From Marinobacter vulgaris (GTDB lineage Bacteria > Pseudomonadota > Gammaproteobacteria > Pseudomonadales > Oleiphilaceae), in assembly GCF_003344045.1 (NCBI RefSeq), contig NZ_QFWX01000001.1, forward strand, positions 620,001 through 684,000: a stretch of 64,000 nucleotides of DNA, written 5' to 3'. Positions 47,581-56,261 of the stretch are shown here, piece after piece (the first letter of the stretch is position 1; every line of letters begins with the position of its first letter). The notes under the pieces were generated by a model. It worked only from the letters and a program-made list of their open reading frames with translations, was not told where the DNA came from and ran no database searches. A program made the translations under genes and the position numbers.

Positions 47581-47862
47581 TTACTCGACGGTCATTCGCT
47601 CAGCGTTCTTTTCCACCGTGCGCTCACCAATGCCTTTGACATTGGCAAGCTCGTCGCTGGACTGGAAAGGGCCGTTGGCGTCGCGATAGGCCACGATGGC
47701 TTCGGCCTTGCTCTGCCCGATGCCGTCAAGGCTGGCCAGGGTTTCGATGTCAGCAGTATTGATGTTGATGGTGACTGGCTCCGCGTGGGCGAAACCGGCG
47801 AACAGGCTGAACAGCAGGACCAGTGTGGCCATAAGGGGGGTGCGTGTCGGGGTGCAATTCAT
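47581..47862 (-). CDS. ComEA-like helix-hairpin-helix protein, exported
   Basis: A 93-residue protein. A signal peptide (TPLMATLVLLFSLFAGFAHA) is followed by a short ComEA/HhH domain: VTININTADIETLASLDGIG and LANVKGIGERTVEKN are the two helix-hairpin-helix units. ComEA-type proteins bind DNA in the periplasm during uptake for natural transformation; small versions like this are widespread and may have other roles. The start at 47862 is supported by CAGGAGCC upstream; an open frame up to 47943 lacks a signal. Confidence 0.88.
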   Translation of the reverse strand: MNCTPTRTPLMATLVLLFSLFAGFAHAEPVTININTADIETLASLDGIGQSKAEAIVAYRDANGPFQSSDELANVKGIGERTVEKNAERMTVE

Positions 47863-48018
47863 AGTGATTTGGCTCCTGAGTGTGAATTCACGTTTCTGAT
47901 TGTTGGTCAGGACGTAAAAGCGGCGGAGCTGGTTGGAAAACAAAAGGATAACTGAAAAGAAGGAGTGAAGTGCACGGGCAGAAACACATCATCTGTGCAC
48001 CTGCCCGTGGCTGACCCC

Positions 48019-48170
48019 ATGCCTGATCCTTCAGGCTGCGCTCCATCCTGGGCGCTTCTTCCCTGTGCATCGTCCCTGTAAGCCCTGATTCCATGGGCAA
48101 CCCCATCCGTGGGGTGATCTTCCCTGTGCCAGCATTCCATGCCAGCTTCTCATCCTTGACGCTATCCATT
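48019..48170. repeat. Run of TCC(A/C)TG-type mini-hairpins in a 381-bp gap
   Basis: The gap 47863-48243 holds no convincing gene. Within it, TCC-centred units recur about every 12-19 bases (48027, 48046, 48060, 48073, 48090, 48106, 48121, 48136, 48153, 48165), several as loops of small hairpins, for example CCCCA-TCCG-TGGGG (48101-48114). CGTCCCTGTA (48072-48081) matches the core of the bracketed palindromes. A 93-codon frame on the minus strand across this block is better explained as a by-product of the repeats. Confidence 0.5.
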
Positions 48171-48243
48171 CTACTGGGGACCCGGTTTCAGGTAATCGGA
48201 GATCTGCTCTGTGGCTTGTGCGATATAGCTTACAGATTTGTAA

Positions 48244-48945
48244 TCAGAGCCTGGACCATGACTGGTGGGCTTCGGCGGTTTCGCGGATTTTCTCCATGGT
48301 AATTTCCCGCACCGCCCGCTGGCTGATGCGGATGTGGTTCGTTAACCGGTCCGCCGCCTCCCCGGCGCGGCCGGCCCGAACGGACGCAAGTATCTGGGCG
48401 TGTTCCCGGTAAGTGGCGTCAACCCGGTCGTCGCGGGTAAAGTCCAGCCGGCGGATAATCCGCAGGCGGTCGGTAATCTCCCGGTGAATCCGCGTCATCT
48501 CGCGGTTGCCGGCGGCGGCCACCAGGTCGCAATGGAAGCTTTCGTCCAGGGCCCTTACGGTGCTGCCCACCGCCCGTTCGGAGGGGTGGTCCGGGTTCCA
48601 GATGGCGGTGAGGGTTTTCACGATCTGTGGCATTTCCGGCAACTGGCAGATCTTGTGCATCGCGGCCCGTTCAAGGGTAATGCGCAGGTCGTAGAGTTCT
48701 TCCACCTGCTGGAAATCAAACGGCTTCACCTGCCAGCCGCTGCGGAACAGCACTTCCACAAAGCCTTCCCGCTGCAAACGATACAGCGCTTCACGCACCG
48801 GCGTGCGGCTGGCATTCAGGCGCGTTCCCACATCTCCTTCGCTGAATTTGTCACCGGGGATCAGCCGAAACTCAAAAATGTCGTCCTTCAGGGCTTCATA
48901 AACCCTGTCTGCCATGGACTCTTTTCTTTTGCTGGTTGTTGCCAT
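48244..48945 (-). CDS. GntR family transcriptional regulator (FCD domain)
   Basis: A 233-residue regulator. The N-terminal winged helix (about 10-75) includes PGDKFSEGDVGTRLNASRTP and VREALYRLQREGFVEV. The C-terminal helical FCD ligand-binding domain carries the conserved metal-ligand pattern around ALDESFHCDLVAAAGN and YREHAQILASV. It lies 80 bases after urea carboxylase on the same strand, so it may be the regulator of the urea genes; two TTGTATAC boxes upstream of atzF and urtA are candidate sites. The lactate genes are a second possible target. Confidence 0.9.
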   Translation of the reverse strand: MATTSKRKESMADRVYEALKDDIFEFRLIPGDKFSEGDVGTRLNASRTPVREALYRLQREGFVEVLFRSGWQVKPFDFQQVEELYDLRITLERAAMHKICQLPEMPQIVKTLTAIWNPDHPSERAVGSTVRALDESFHCDLVAAAGNREMTRIHREITDRLRIIRRLDFTRDDRVDATYREHAQILASVRAGRAGEAADRLTNHIRISQRAVREITMEKIRETAEAHQSWSRL

Positions 48946-49025
48946 GTTTCCCTGCTTCCCTCTGGTTCTCTAATCGACCCAGCACCCAACACGCGGGCAG
49001 TGCAGTAAAGCATCAAACTCCAAAG

Positions 49026-52000
49026 TCAGATCTTGATGCTCAACAGAGGCTCGCCGGGAGTAACTGCCTTACCGGGCTCAACATGCATGGCACTGATCTG
49101 CCCGGATTGGGTCGCGTTTATCTCGAACTCCATTTTCATGGCTTCCACGATCACCAATGGGTCCCCCTCCGCCACGGTGTCCCCCGCTTTCACCAGGCAC
49201 TTCCAGATGTTGCCGGCAATCTCTGCGCTCACCAGTTCCCCGAATTTCTCCAGGTCAGACACGTCCGCTTTCGGCGGCGCCTTGGCAAGTTTGTCGAGCT
49301 CTTCCGCTTCGTTGTCTTTCCACAGGGCGACCTCTTTTGCGTACGCCGCCTGCTGGTGCTTGCGGAATTCGGCGATGGAGTCGGCGTTGGCCTCCAGGAA
49401 GGCCTGGTGGGATTTGAGGTCGAAGGTTTCTTCCTCGATTTTCACTGTTAGCTGGCCGGCGCGGAACTGGTCTCGCATGTCGTTCAGTTCGGCCTCGGAA
49501 ACCGGGTAGTAGCATACCTGGTCGAAGAACCGCAGCAGCCACGGGGCGCCTTCGGCGAACTGGGGGTTTTTCAGGTATTTGTTCCAGATCGGCAGGGTAC
49601 GGCCGACCAGCTGGTAGCCGCCGGGGGAGTCCATGCCGTAGATGCACATGTACACGCCGCCGATGCCCACGGTGCCCTCGGCGGTGTAGGTGCGGGCCGG
49701 GTTGTACTTGGATGTCAGCAGTCGGTGCCTCGGGTCCAGGGGCACGGCACAGGGGGCGCCCAGGTAGACGTCGCCAAGACCGAGCACCAGGTATCTTGCC
49801 GAGAACAGCACATCGCGGACGTCTTCACGGCTGGGCAAGCCGTTAATGCGTTGGATGAAGTCGACGTTGTTGGGCAGCCAGGGGGCGGTGTCGCGCACGG
49901 ACTGGCGGTATTTGTCCACCGCTTCCAGGGTGGCGGTGTCTTCGAAGGCCAAGGGCAGGTGGATGACGCGGCTGCGGACCTGCAGTTCGTCCGTGGGCGG
50001 CAGGGTGGCTTCCAGGTCCAGCAGGTAGGTCATCAGCGATTCCTGCGGCAGGATACGGGCGTCGTATCTCAGCTGCAGGGAGCGCACGCCCGGGGACAGT
50101 TCCAGCAAGCCGGCCGGCTGCACGTCGGCAATGGCTTCCATCAGCGCATGGATTCGCAAGCGTACGCCCAGGTCCATCACGTTGGGGCCGTATTCCAGCA
50201 GGATGTACTGGTCGCCGGCCTGGCGGTAGGTGACTTCCGGGCGGCTGTCGGTTTCTTCCAGGTGGGCCAGGATGGTGGCGGACAGGCCGTTGTAGGGTGC
50301 CAGGCCCGGCGCGACCAGTGCCGGCAGCGGCGGCGCCATCAGGCTGTTGATGGCCAGTTCCTGGCGTTTGGAGAGCTTCACGGCGGTGTCGTTATCGATG
50401 GCCACGAAACGGATGGTATCGCCGGGTTTGACCTGGCCTACTTTCCACAGCTCGGCCTTCGCAATCGTCACCGGGCACACGAAGCCGCCCAGGCTGGGGC
50501 CGTCCTTGGTCAGGATCACGGGCATGTCGCCGGTGAAGTTGATGGAGCCGATGGCGTATTCGCAGTCGTGGATGTTGGAAGGATGCAGGCCCGCTTCGCC
50601 GCCGTCGGCGCGGGTGAACTCCGGTTTGGGTCCGTTCAGGCGGATGCCGAGGCGATTGGAGTTGTAGTGCACTTCCCAGTCCTGTTCGAAGAACTTTTCG
50701 ATGGACGCCTCGGTGAAGAAATCCGGGGCGCCATGGGGGCCATAGAGCACGCCGATTTCCCAGTGGTCGGGATAGTCCGGCACCAGGTCCGGGTCCGCAG
50801 GGGCCGGGTCATGGGTTGGTGCAGTGGTGGTGCAGGCGGGCAGGCTGATCTGGCTGATGCCCAGCATGTCACCCGGGCGCAGGGGCCGGCCGCCGTGTCC
50901 GCCGAACTGGCCGAGGGCAAAGGTGGAACGGCTGCCCAGATACACGGGCACATCGAACCCGCCGCGAACCGCCAGATAGGTGCGGCATCCTTTGATGGCC
51001 TTGCCCACAGCCAGTACCTGGCCGGCTTTGACGGTGATGGGCTTCCAGAATTCCACCGCCTTGTCGTCCAGGGTCGCTTCGGTCAGCGCACCGGTCAGGG
51101 CCACCACCGAATCTTTATGGAACTTCAGGCTCGGGCCGATCAGGGTGGCTTCCAGGCCTGCCGCCTCGTGGTGGTTACCCACAATACGGTTGGCAATGCG
51201 GAAGGCGTAGTCGTCCATGGGGCCACTTGGAGGCACACCGATGTTCCAGTAGCCGATGCGGCCGGGGTAATCCTGAACCGTGGTGTAGGTGCCGGGTTTG
51301 ACCACTTCCGCCACCGAGGGCCTGAACTCGAAACTCTCCAGCGCGCGGGTGGAGACGATGCCGTCGGCAAAGCTCTGCTGGCCCACCACCTGGCGCAGGT
51401 AATCAAGGTTGGTGGCAATGCCCATCAGCCGGGTCTCGCCGAGGGCTGTTTTCAGTTTGACCAGGGCATCGGCGCGGTCTGTGCCGTGCACGATCAGCTT
51501 GGCAATCATCGGGTCATAGTGGGCGGAGACCTGGCTGCCGTTTTCCACCCAGGTGTCTATCCGGACGTCTTCCTCGGGCCAGTGCACATCGGTCAGTTCG
51601 CCCGGTGAAGGCTGGAAATCCTTCAGCGGATCTTCGGCGTAGATGCGAACCTCCATGGAGGCACCTTTCAGTTCCGGCTCAAAGCTCGCCAGGTCCGGGC
51701 TCTCGCCGGCTGCGATTTTCAGCATCCATTCGATCAGGTCCAGACCGGTGACGGACTCGGTCACCGGGTGCTCCACCTGTAAGCGGGTATTCACCTCCAG
51801 GAAGTAGAATTCATCCCGGTCGGCGTCGTAGATGTATTCAACGGTGCCTGCCGAGCGGTAATTCACCGACTGGCCGAGGGAGACGGCAGCATTCAGCATC
51901 TTCTGGCGGGTGGCGGCCGGCAGGTTCGGGGCCGGAGTTTCCTCCACCACCTTCTGGTTGCGGCGCTGCAGGGAACAGTCCCGTTCGCCCAGGGCAACGA

Positions 52001-52658
52001 CATTGCCCTCGCCGTCACCGAATATCTGCACTTCCACATGGCGGGCGCGGGCGATGAAGCGCTCCAGGAACACCCCGCTGTCGTTAAAGAAGCTCTGGCC
52101 CTGGCGACGGACCGTTCCAAAGGCATCCCGCAATTCAGACTCGCTATTGCAGCGGGTCAGGCCGATGCCGCCACCGCCGGCGGTACTTTTGAGCATCACC
52201 GGATAGCCGAGCCGGTTGGCGGTCGCCACTGCTTCTTCGAGACTTTCCAGCAGGCCGCTGCCGGGGGCCAGAGGCACGCCGGCGGATTCTGCCAGTTCCC
52301 GCGCGCGGTGTTTCAGGCCGAACTCGCGCATCTGCGTTGGCGTGGGGCCGATAAACGCGATGCCCTCGGCCTCGCAGTTTTCCGCGAAATCCGCATTCTC
52401 GGACAGAAAACCATAACCGGGAATGATGGCCTCGGCGCCGGTGTGCCTGGCCGCGGCCAGTATCTGCGCCTTGTCGAGGTAGGTTTCGCTGGCGCCGTTG
52501 CCGGTCAGGGCCACCGCTTCGTCGGCGGTTGTCACATGCAGGCTGTGGCGGTCTTCATGGGAATGCACCGCCACGCTGGCAACGCCCATGGCTTTGAGAG
52601 TGCGAATGGTGCGAACGGCGATTTCACCACGGTTGGCGATGAGTACTTTGCTGAACAT
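49026..52658 (-). CDS. uca: Urea carboxylase
   Basis: A 1210-residue biotin enzyme that carboxylates urea to allophanate with ATP and bicarbonate. The N-terminal biotin carboxylase (1-450) starts MFSKVLIANRGEIAVRTIRT and has STAGGGGIGLTRC and EVNTRLQVEHPVTE. The middle part (about 460-1070) holds the AHS2/AHS1 (KipA/KipI-like) carboxyltransferase, and the C-terminal biotinyl domain has VEAMKMEFEI with the biotinylated Lys. It follows allophanate hydrolase by 15 bases. The carboxyguanidine deiminase genes that accompany guanidine carboxylases are absent, which favours urea as the true substrate. Confidence 0.95.
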   Translation of the reverse strand: MFSKVLIANRGEIAVRTIRTLKAMGVASVAVHSHEDRHSLHVTTADEAVALTGNGASETYLDKAQILAAARHTGAEAIIPGYGFLSENADFAENCEAEGIAFIGPTPTQMREFGLKHRARELAESAGVPLAPGSGLLESLEEAVATANRLGYPVMLKSTAGGGGIGLTRCNSESELRDAFGTVRRQGQSFFNDSGVFLERFIARARHVEVQIFGDGEGNVVALGERDCSLQRRNQKVVEETPAPNLPAATRQKMLNAAVSLGQSVNYRSAGTVEYIYDADRDEFYFLEVNTRLQVEHPVTESVTGLDLIEWMLKIAAGESPDLASFEPELKGASMEVRIYAEDPLKDFQPSPGELTDVHWPEEDVRIDTWVENGSQVSAHYDPMIAKLIVHGTDRADALVKLKTALGETRLMGIATNLDYLRQVVGQQSFADGIVSTRALESFEFRPSVAEVVKPGTYTTVQDYPGRIGYWNIGVPPSGPMDDYAFRIANRIVGNHHEAAGLEATLIGPSLKFHKDSVVALTGALTEATLDDKAVEFWKPITVKAGQVLAVGKAIKGCRTYLAVRGGFDVPVYLGSRSTFALGQFGGHGGRPLRPGDMLGISQISLPACTTTAPTHDPAPADPDLVPDYPDHWEIGVLYGPHGAPDFFTEASIEKFFEQDWEVHYNSNRLGIRLNGPKPEFTRADGGEAGLHPSNIHDCEYAIGSINFTGDMPVILTKDGPSLGGFVCPVTIAKAELWKVGQVKPGDTIRFVAIDNDTAVKLSKRQELAINSLMAPPLPALVAPGLAPYNGLSATILAHLEETDSRPEVTYRQAGDQYILLEYGPNVMDLGVRLRIHALMEAIADVQPAGLLELSPGVRSLQLRYDARILPQESLMTYLLDLEATLPPTDELQVRSRVIHLPLAFEDTATLEAVDKYRQSVRDTAPWLPNNVDFIQRINGLPSREDVRDVLFSARYLVLGLGDVYLGAPCAVPLDPRHRLLTSKYNPARTYTAEGTVGIGGVYMCIYGMDSPGGYQLVGRTLPIWNKYLKNPQFAEGAPWLLRFFDQVCYYPVSEAELNDMRDQFRAGQLTVKIEEETFDLKSHQAFLEANADSIAEFRKHQQAAYAKEVALWKDNEAEELDKLAKAPPKADVSDLEKFGELVSAEIAGNIWKCLVKAGDTVAEGDPLVIVEAMKMEFEINATQSGQISAMHVEPGKAVTPGEPLLSIKI

Positions 52659-52673
52659 GATATTGAATCTCCT

Positions 52674-54503
52674 TTAGGCAGGGTCAGACCCCTGAACAAA
52701 TGCGCGCCAGCCGCCGAACTCGGTCACATCCCGCGCACCCTCAAAGCCGTAGCCTTCGCAGATAAAGCCGTTCACCCAGCGGCCATCCGCCAGTTCCACC
52801 TTGCCGATGCCGAGGGGCGCCGGGATCAGGTCCACGAAGGAGCCAAAGGCCGAGGCGGGCATTTCCCAGACTTCCACGAGGATCTTCCGGCCCTCGCCGG
52901 TCGCGACCCGCTTGAGCCCGGGCTTGGGCGGTGTGGTGTTGGGCAGGGCATAGAGGCAGTAATTGGCAGAGGTGGTGGTCTGCTCCAGCAGTGCGGCATA
53001 ACGCTCGGTGAGCTGGCGGTTCAAGGGCATGCCGCTGAGGTGGGCGCCGACCACGGCCACCTTCACGGTGGGCGTGGAAATTTCTGCGCCGGGGGTTTCT
53101 TCCGGCCGGCGCTTGTCGATGGCGCCCAATGGGGTGGGGTGGGCATTCAGCCACTGGCAGGCCAGATGCTGCAGCTCGGTGTCTTTCCAGGCACCGCTGA
53201 TCAGGGTAACGCCGAAGGGCAGGCCGTCGTCGCGGAAGCCCGCGGGAATGGCCAGGGCGCAGAAGTCGGCCAGGTTGACGAAGTTGGTGTAAGTGCCCAG
53301 CTGGCTGTTAAGGGTGACCGGGTTATTATTGACCGCTTCAATGGTGGGTGCCGTGGGGGTGGTGGGCACCAGCAGGGCGTCCACATCGGCCAGTAGCTCA
53401 TCAATCTGGCGCTGCAGTTCCTCTTTGCGGTACTGGGCCCTGAAGGTATCCGTGGCGGTGAATCTGGTGGCATTGCTGATGATACTTTTAACCACCGGGT
53501 TCATATCGTTGCCATGGCTGGCCATAAAGGATTCCACGGCGGCGTGGCGTTCTGCCACCCAGGGGCCTTCGTACAGCAGCGCAGCCAGCTCCAGCATGGG
53601 GCTGAAATCCAGCGGCACCAGTTCCACATTCTGCTCCCGCCACAGGCTGAGGGCGGTGTTCCAGGCTGCCTCTGCCTGCTGGTCACCAAACCACTGCGGG
53701 TGCTCCGGAATGCCGAGGTGTTTCACCGGCCCGGGGCGCCGAATGGCAGGGCCATCCAGAGGCAGCGCGTAAGGTGCCCTGCGGGAGAAGGCATCGTCGG
53801 CATCAAACCCGGCCATAGCATCCGCCACCAGTCCGGCATCGTTCACCGTCAGCGCAAACACCGACACACAATCCAGGGAGCGGCAGGCAGGCACCACGCC
53901 CTGGATGCTGAACAGCCCCCGGGTCGGCTTCAGGCCCACCAGGTTGTTCAGCCCCGCAGGTACCCGGCCGGAGCCGGCGGTGTCCGTACCCAGCGCAAAA
54001 GGCACCAGGCCACGGGCCACCACCGAGGCGGAACCGGAGCTGGAACCGCCGCTGATGACCTCCGGCTTGAAGGCGTTGGGTACCGCCCCGTACGGAGAGC
54101 GGGTGCCAACCAGCCCGGTAGCGAACTGGTCCAGGTTGGTCTTGCCGATCAGCACCGCGCCAGCCGCCTTCAGCCGGGCAACGTTGGTGGCGTCCTCGTC
54201 AGGCGTGTAGGCATAGGCAGGGCAGCCGGCGGTGGTTTCGAAACCGGTGGCATCGATGTTGTCTTTGACCGCGAAAGGAACGCCATACAGCGGCAGCCGG
54301 CTGACATCGCTGCCTACTTTATAAAGGGAGCCTGACAGATCGAACAGGGCGGCCTGCAACTGCGTGCTGTCTGATAGTGCAATCCAGGCGTTGTCGGTTG
54401 TGTCCAGGCTGGCCACCAGTTCGCCAATAAGTTCCTCGGGCGTAGCGCCTGACTGGTAAGCCTTTCGCCAATCCTCAATGGTCCATCCGAGTGTTGCGGG
54501 CAT
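52674..54503 (-). CDS. atzF: Allophanate hydrolase
   Basis: A 609-residue amidase-signature enzyme that hydrolyses allophanate to ammonia and CO2. The catalytic Ser-cisSer-Lys region is intact: GVPFAVKDNIDATGFET (Lys), SGGSSSGSASVVA and DTAGSGRVPAGLNNLVG. The C-terminal part (about 460-609, for example VGAHLSGMPLNRQL) is the extra domain of full-length AtzF. It is the first gene of atzF-uca-gntR. ATGAGGACG gives the ribosome site. A TTGTATACATG box lies 27-37 bases upstream. Confidence 0.95.
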   Translation of the reverse strand: MPATLGWTIEDWRKAYQSGATPEELIGELVASLDTTDNAWIALSDSTQLQAALFDLSGSLYKVGSDVSRLPLYGVPFAVKDNIDATGFETTAGCPAYAYTPDEDATNVARLKAAGAVLIGKTNLDQFATGLVGTRSPYGAVPNAFKPEVISGGSSSGSASVVARGLVPFALGTDTAGSGRVPAGLNNLVGLKPTRGLFSIQGVVPACRSLDCVSVFALTVNDAGLVADAMAGFDADDAFSRRAPYALPLDGPAIRRPGPVKHLGIPEHPQWFGDQQAEAAWNTALSLWREQNVELVPLDFSPMLELAALLYEGPWVAERHAAVESFMASHGNDMNPVVKSIISNATRFTATDTFRAQYRKEELQRQIDELLADVDALLVPTTPTAPTIEAVNNNPVTLNSQLGTYTNFVNLADFCALAIPAGFRDDGLPFGVTLISGAWKDTELQHLACQWLNAHPTPLGAIDKRRPEETPGAEISTPTVKVAVVGAHLSGMPLNRQLTERYAALLEQTTTSANYCLYALPNTTPPKPGLKRVATGEGRKILVEVWEMPASAFGSFVDLIPAPLGIGKVELADGRWVNGFICEGYGFEGARDVTEFGGWRAFVQGSDPA

Positions 54504-54854
54504 GGTTCGTCCTCATGTGCGTCATCAACTTGTATACATGAGCAATGGCAATGCCCGTGCCATTCGGGGAGTTTCTAGGAATAGTCAATGAAAACAGTTA
54601 TATAGGATCGATTGGCCAGCAAGGGAATGTGGGCCGGGCGCACCATTGAAGGGCGAGTGCACCAACAAAAGGCTCTCAACCCGGGGTTTTACAGGGCATT
54701 GAGCTCGGCAACGGTCGGCAGAGGCAGCTTGTATACTAGATAACCCTTTGTTATGTATGGGGATTGATTGGAACTGGAACGACAGATGCAGTGGCCGGGG
54801 TGCGTTTACTCAAGCGAATGGCACGAACCAACCTGCAAACAAGGACGCACCAAC
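54504..54854. promoter_or_regulatory. Divergent control region between atzF and urtA
   Basis: 351 bases without a gene. Two related boxes stand near its ends: TTGTATACATG (54530-54540, near atzF) and TTGTATACT (54729-54737, on the urtA side), both around the palindrome TGTATACA. The spacing and symmetry suit a GntR-type dimer controlling both directions. No clear NtrC or sigma-54 box and no riboswitch fold were found by eye. Confidence 0.5.
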
Positions 54855-56162
54855 ATGACGATCAAAAAACACGTGAAAATTGGCCTGTCAGCGCTGGCCC
54901 TCTCTGTCTCCCTTAACGCAATGGCCGACGAGCACCCCATCAAGGTCGGTATTCTCCATTCCCTCTCCGGCACCATGGCCATCAGTGAAACGGTCCTGAA
55001 AGACACCGTGGAAATGCTCATCGAACAGCAGAATGCTAAAGGTGGTGTGCTCGGCCGTGAGCTGGAAGCGGTCGTTGTTGACCCCGCTTCTGACTGGCCG
55101 CTGTTTGCGGAAAAAGCCCGCGAACTGCTGGCCCAGGAAAAGGTTGACGTTATCTTCGGCAACTGGACCTCGGTGTCCCGCAAATCCGTACTGCCGGTAG
55201 TGGAAGAACTCAACGGCCTGCTGTTCTACCCGGTTCAGTACGAAGGTGAAGAGTCTTCCGAGAACGTCTTCTACACCGGCGCCGCCCCCAACCAGCAGGC
55301 GATTCCTGCGGTGAACTACCTGATGAACGAAATCGGCGTGGAACGCTGGGTACTGGCGGGCACCGATTACGTCTACCCGCGCACCACCAACAAGATCCTT
55401 GAGACCTACCTGATGGATATGGGCGTGGCCAAGGAAGACATCATGATCAACTACACGCCTTTCGGGCATTCCGACTGGCAGAACATTGTGTCTGACATCA
55501 AGCGCTTCGGTTCCGCTGGCAAGAAGACCGCCGTGGTGTCCACCATCAACGGTGACGCCAACGTGCCTTTCTACCGTGAGCTGGGCAACCAGGGCATTGC
55601 TGCATCCGACATCCCGGTGGTGGCTTTCTCCGTGGGTGAGCAGGAACTCTCCGGTATCGACACCGGCCCGCTGGTCGGCCACCTGGCTGCCTGGAACTAC
55701 TTCATGAGCGTGGACAGCGACGCCAACTACGACTTCATCGACCAGTGGATCGAACACACCGGCAACGACGAAGCCGTCACCAACGACCCAATGGAAGCCC
55801 ACTACATCGGCTTCAACATGTACATCGAGGCCGTCAAGAAAGCAGGTACCACAGACGTTGACGCGGTGAAAGACGCCATCATCGGTGTAACCGTGCCCAA
55901 CCTGACCGGTGGCTACGCCGCCATGATGCCCAACCACCACATCACCAAGCCGGTGCTGATTGGCGAGATCCAGGACAACGGCCAGTTCTCCGTGGTCTGG
56001 GAAACCCCGTCCACCGTCGCTGGCGATGCCTGGTCTGATTACCTGCCCGGTTCGCGGGACCTGATTGCTGACTGGCGCAAGCCGATGTCCTGCGGAACCT
56101 TCAACACCAAAACCGGCAGTTGCGGTGCCTCCGCCGGCGAAATGGCGGCGGCTGACGAATAA
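54855..56162 (+). CDS. urtA: Urea ABC transporter substrate-binding protein
   Basis: A 435-residue periplasmic binding protein. A signal peptide (MTIKKHVKIGLSALALSVSL, ending NAMA) precedes HPIKVGILHSLSGTMAISE, the family N-terminus. Later segments such as NWTSVSRKSVLPVVEELNGL and EGEESSENVFYTGAAPNQQ are typical of UrtA. The ATG at 54855 has AAGGACGCACC upstream; the frame is open from 54768 but without a signal peptide. First gene of urtABCDE, divergent from the urea-degrading genes. Confidence 0.96.
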   Translation: MTIKKHVKIGLSALALSVSLNAMADEHPIKVGILHSLSGTMAISETVLKDTVEMLIEQQNAKGGVLGRELEAVVVDPASDWPLFAEKARELLAQEKVDVIFGNWTSVSRKSVLPVVEELNGLLFYPVQYEGEESSENVFYTGAAPNQQAIPAVNYLMNEIGVERWVLAGTDYVYPRTTNKILETYLMDMGVAKEDIMINYTPFGHSDWQNIVSDIKRFGSAGKKTAVVSTINGDANVPFYRELGNQGIAASDIPVVAFSVGEQELSGIDTGPLVGHLAAWNYFMSVDSDANYDFIDQWIEHTGNDEAVTNDPMEAHYIGFNMYIEAVKKAGTTDVDAVKDAIIGVTVPNLTGGYAAMMPNHHITKPVLIGEIQDNGQFSVVWETPSTVAGDAWSDYLPGSRDLIADWRKPMSCGTFNTKTGSCGASAGEMAAADE

Positions 56163-56188
56163 GGCATAGCCACCAGCAAAGCACCAAA

Positions 56189-56225
56189 GGCAACCGGGGG
56201 TAGCGACACCGCCCCCCCGGTTGCC
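56189..56225 (+). terminator. Hairpin between urtA and urtB
   Basis: GGCAACCGGGGG pairs perfectly with CCCCCGGTTGCC across a 13-base loop, in the gap between urtA and urtB. It is well placed to lower expression of the permease and ATPase genes relative to the binding protein, as in many ABC operons. Confidence 0.6.
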
Positions 56226-56261
56226 ACCCCGCAACCCGCTTTCAACAGACAGGACACACTC

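Noticed and set aside
47888..48169. 93-codon minus-strand frame in the gap before the GntR gene
   Set aside because: It spans the mini-hairpin run, has a composition set by the repeats, no convincing ribosome site and no recognisable domain.
48019..48170. CRISPR-like array
   Set aside because: Units are only a few bases, unevenly spaced, with no conserved repeat of 23 bases or more and no cas genes.
54504..54854. Guanidine-I riboswitch before the carboxylase genes, which would imply guanidine use
   Set aside because: No matching conserved loops were seen, and the carboxyguanidine deiminase genes are absent.
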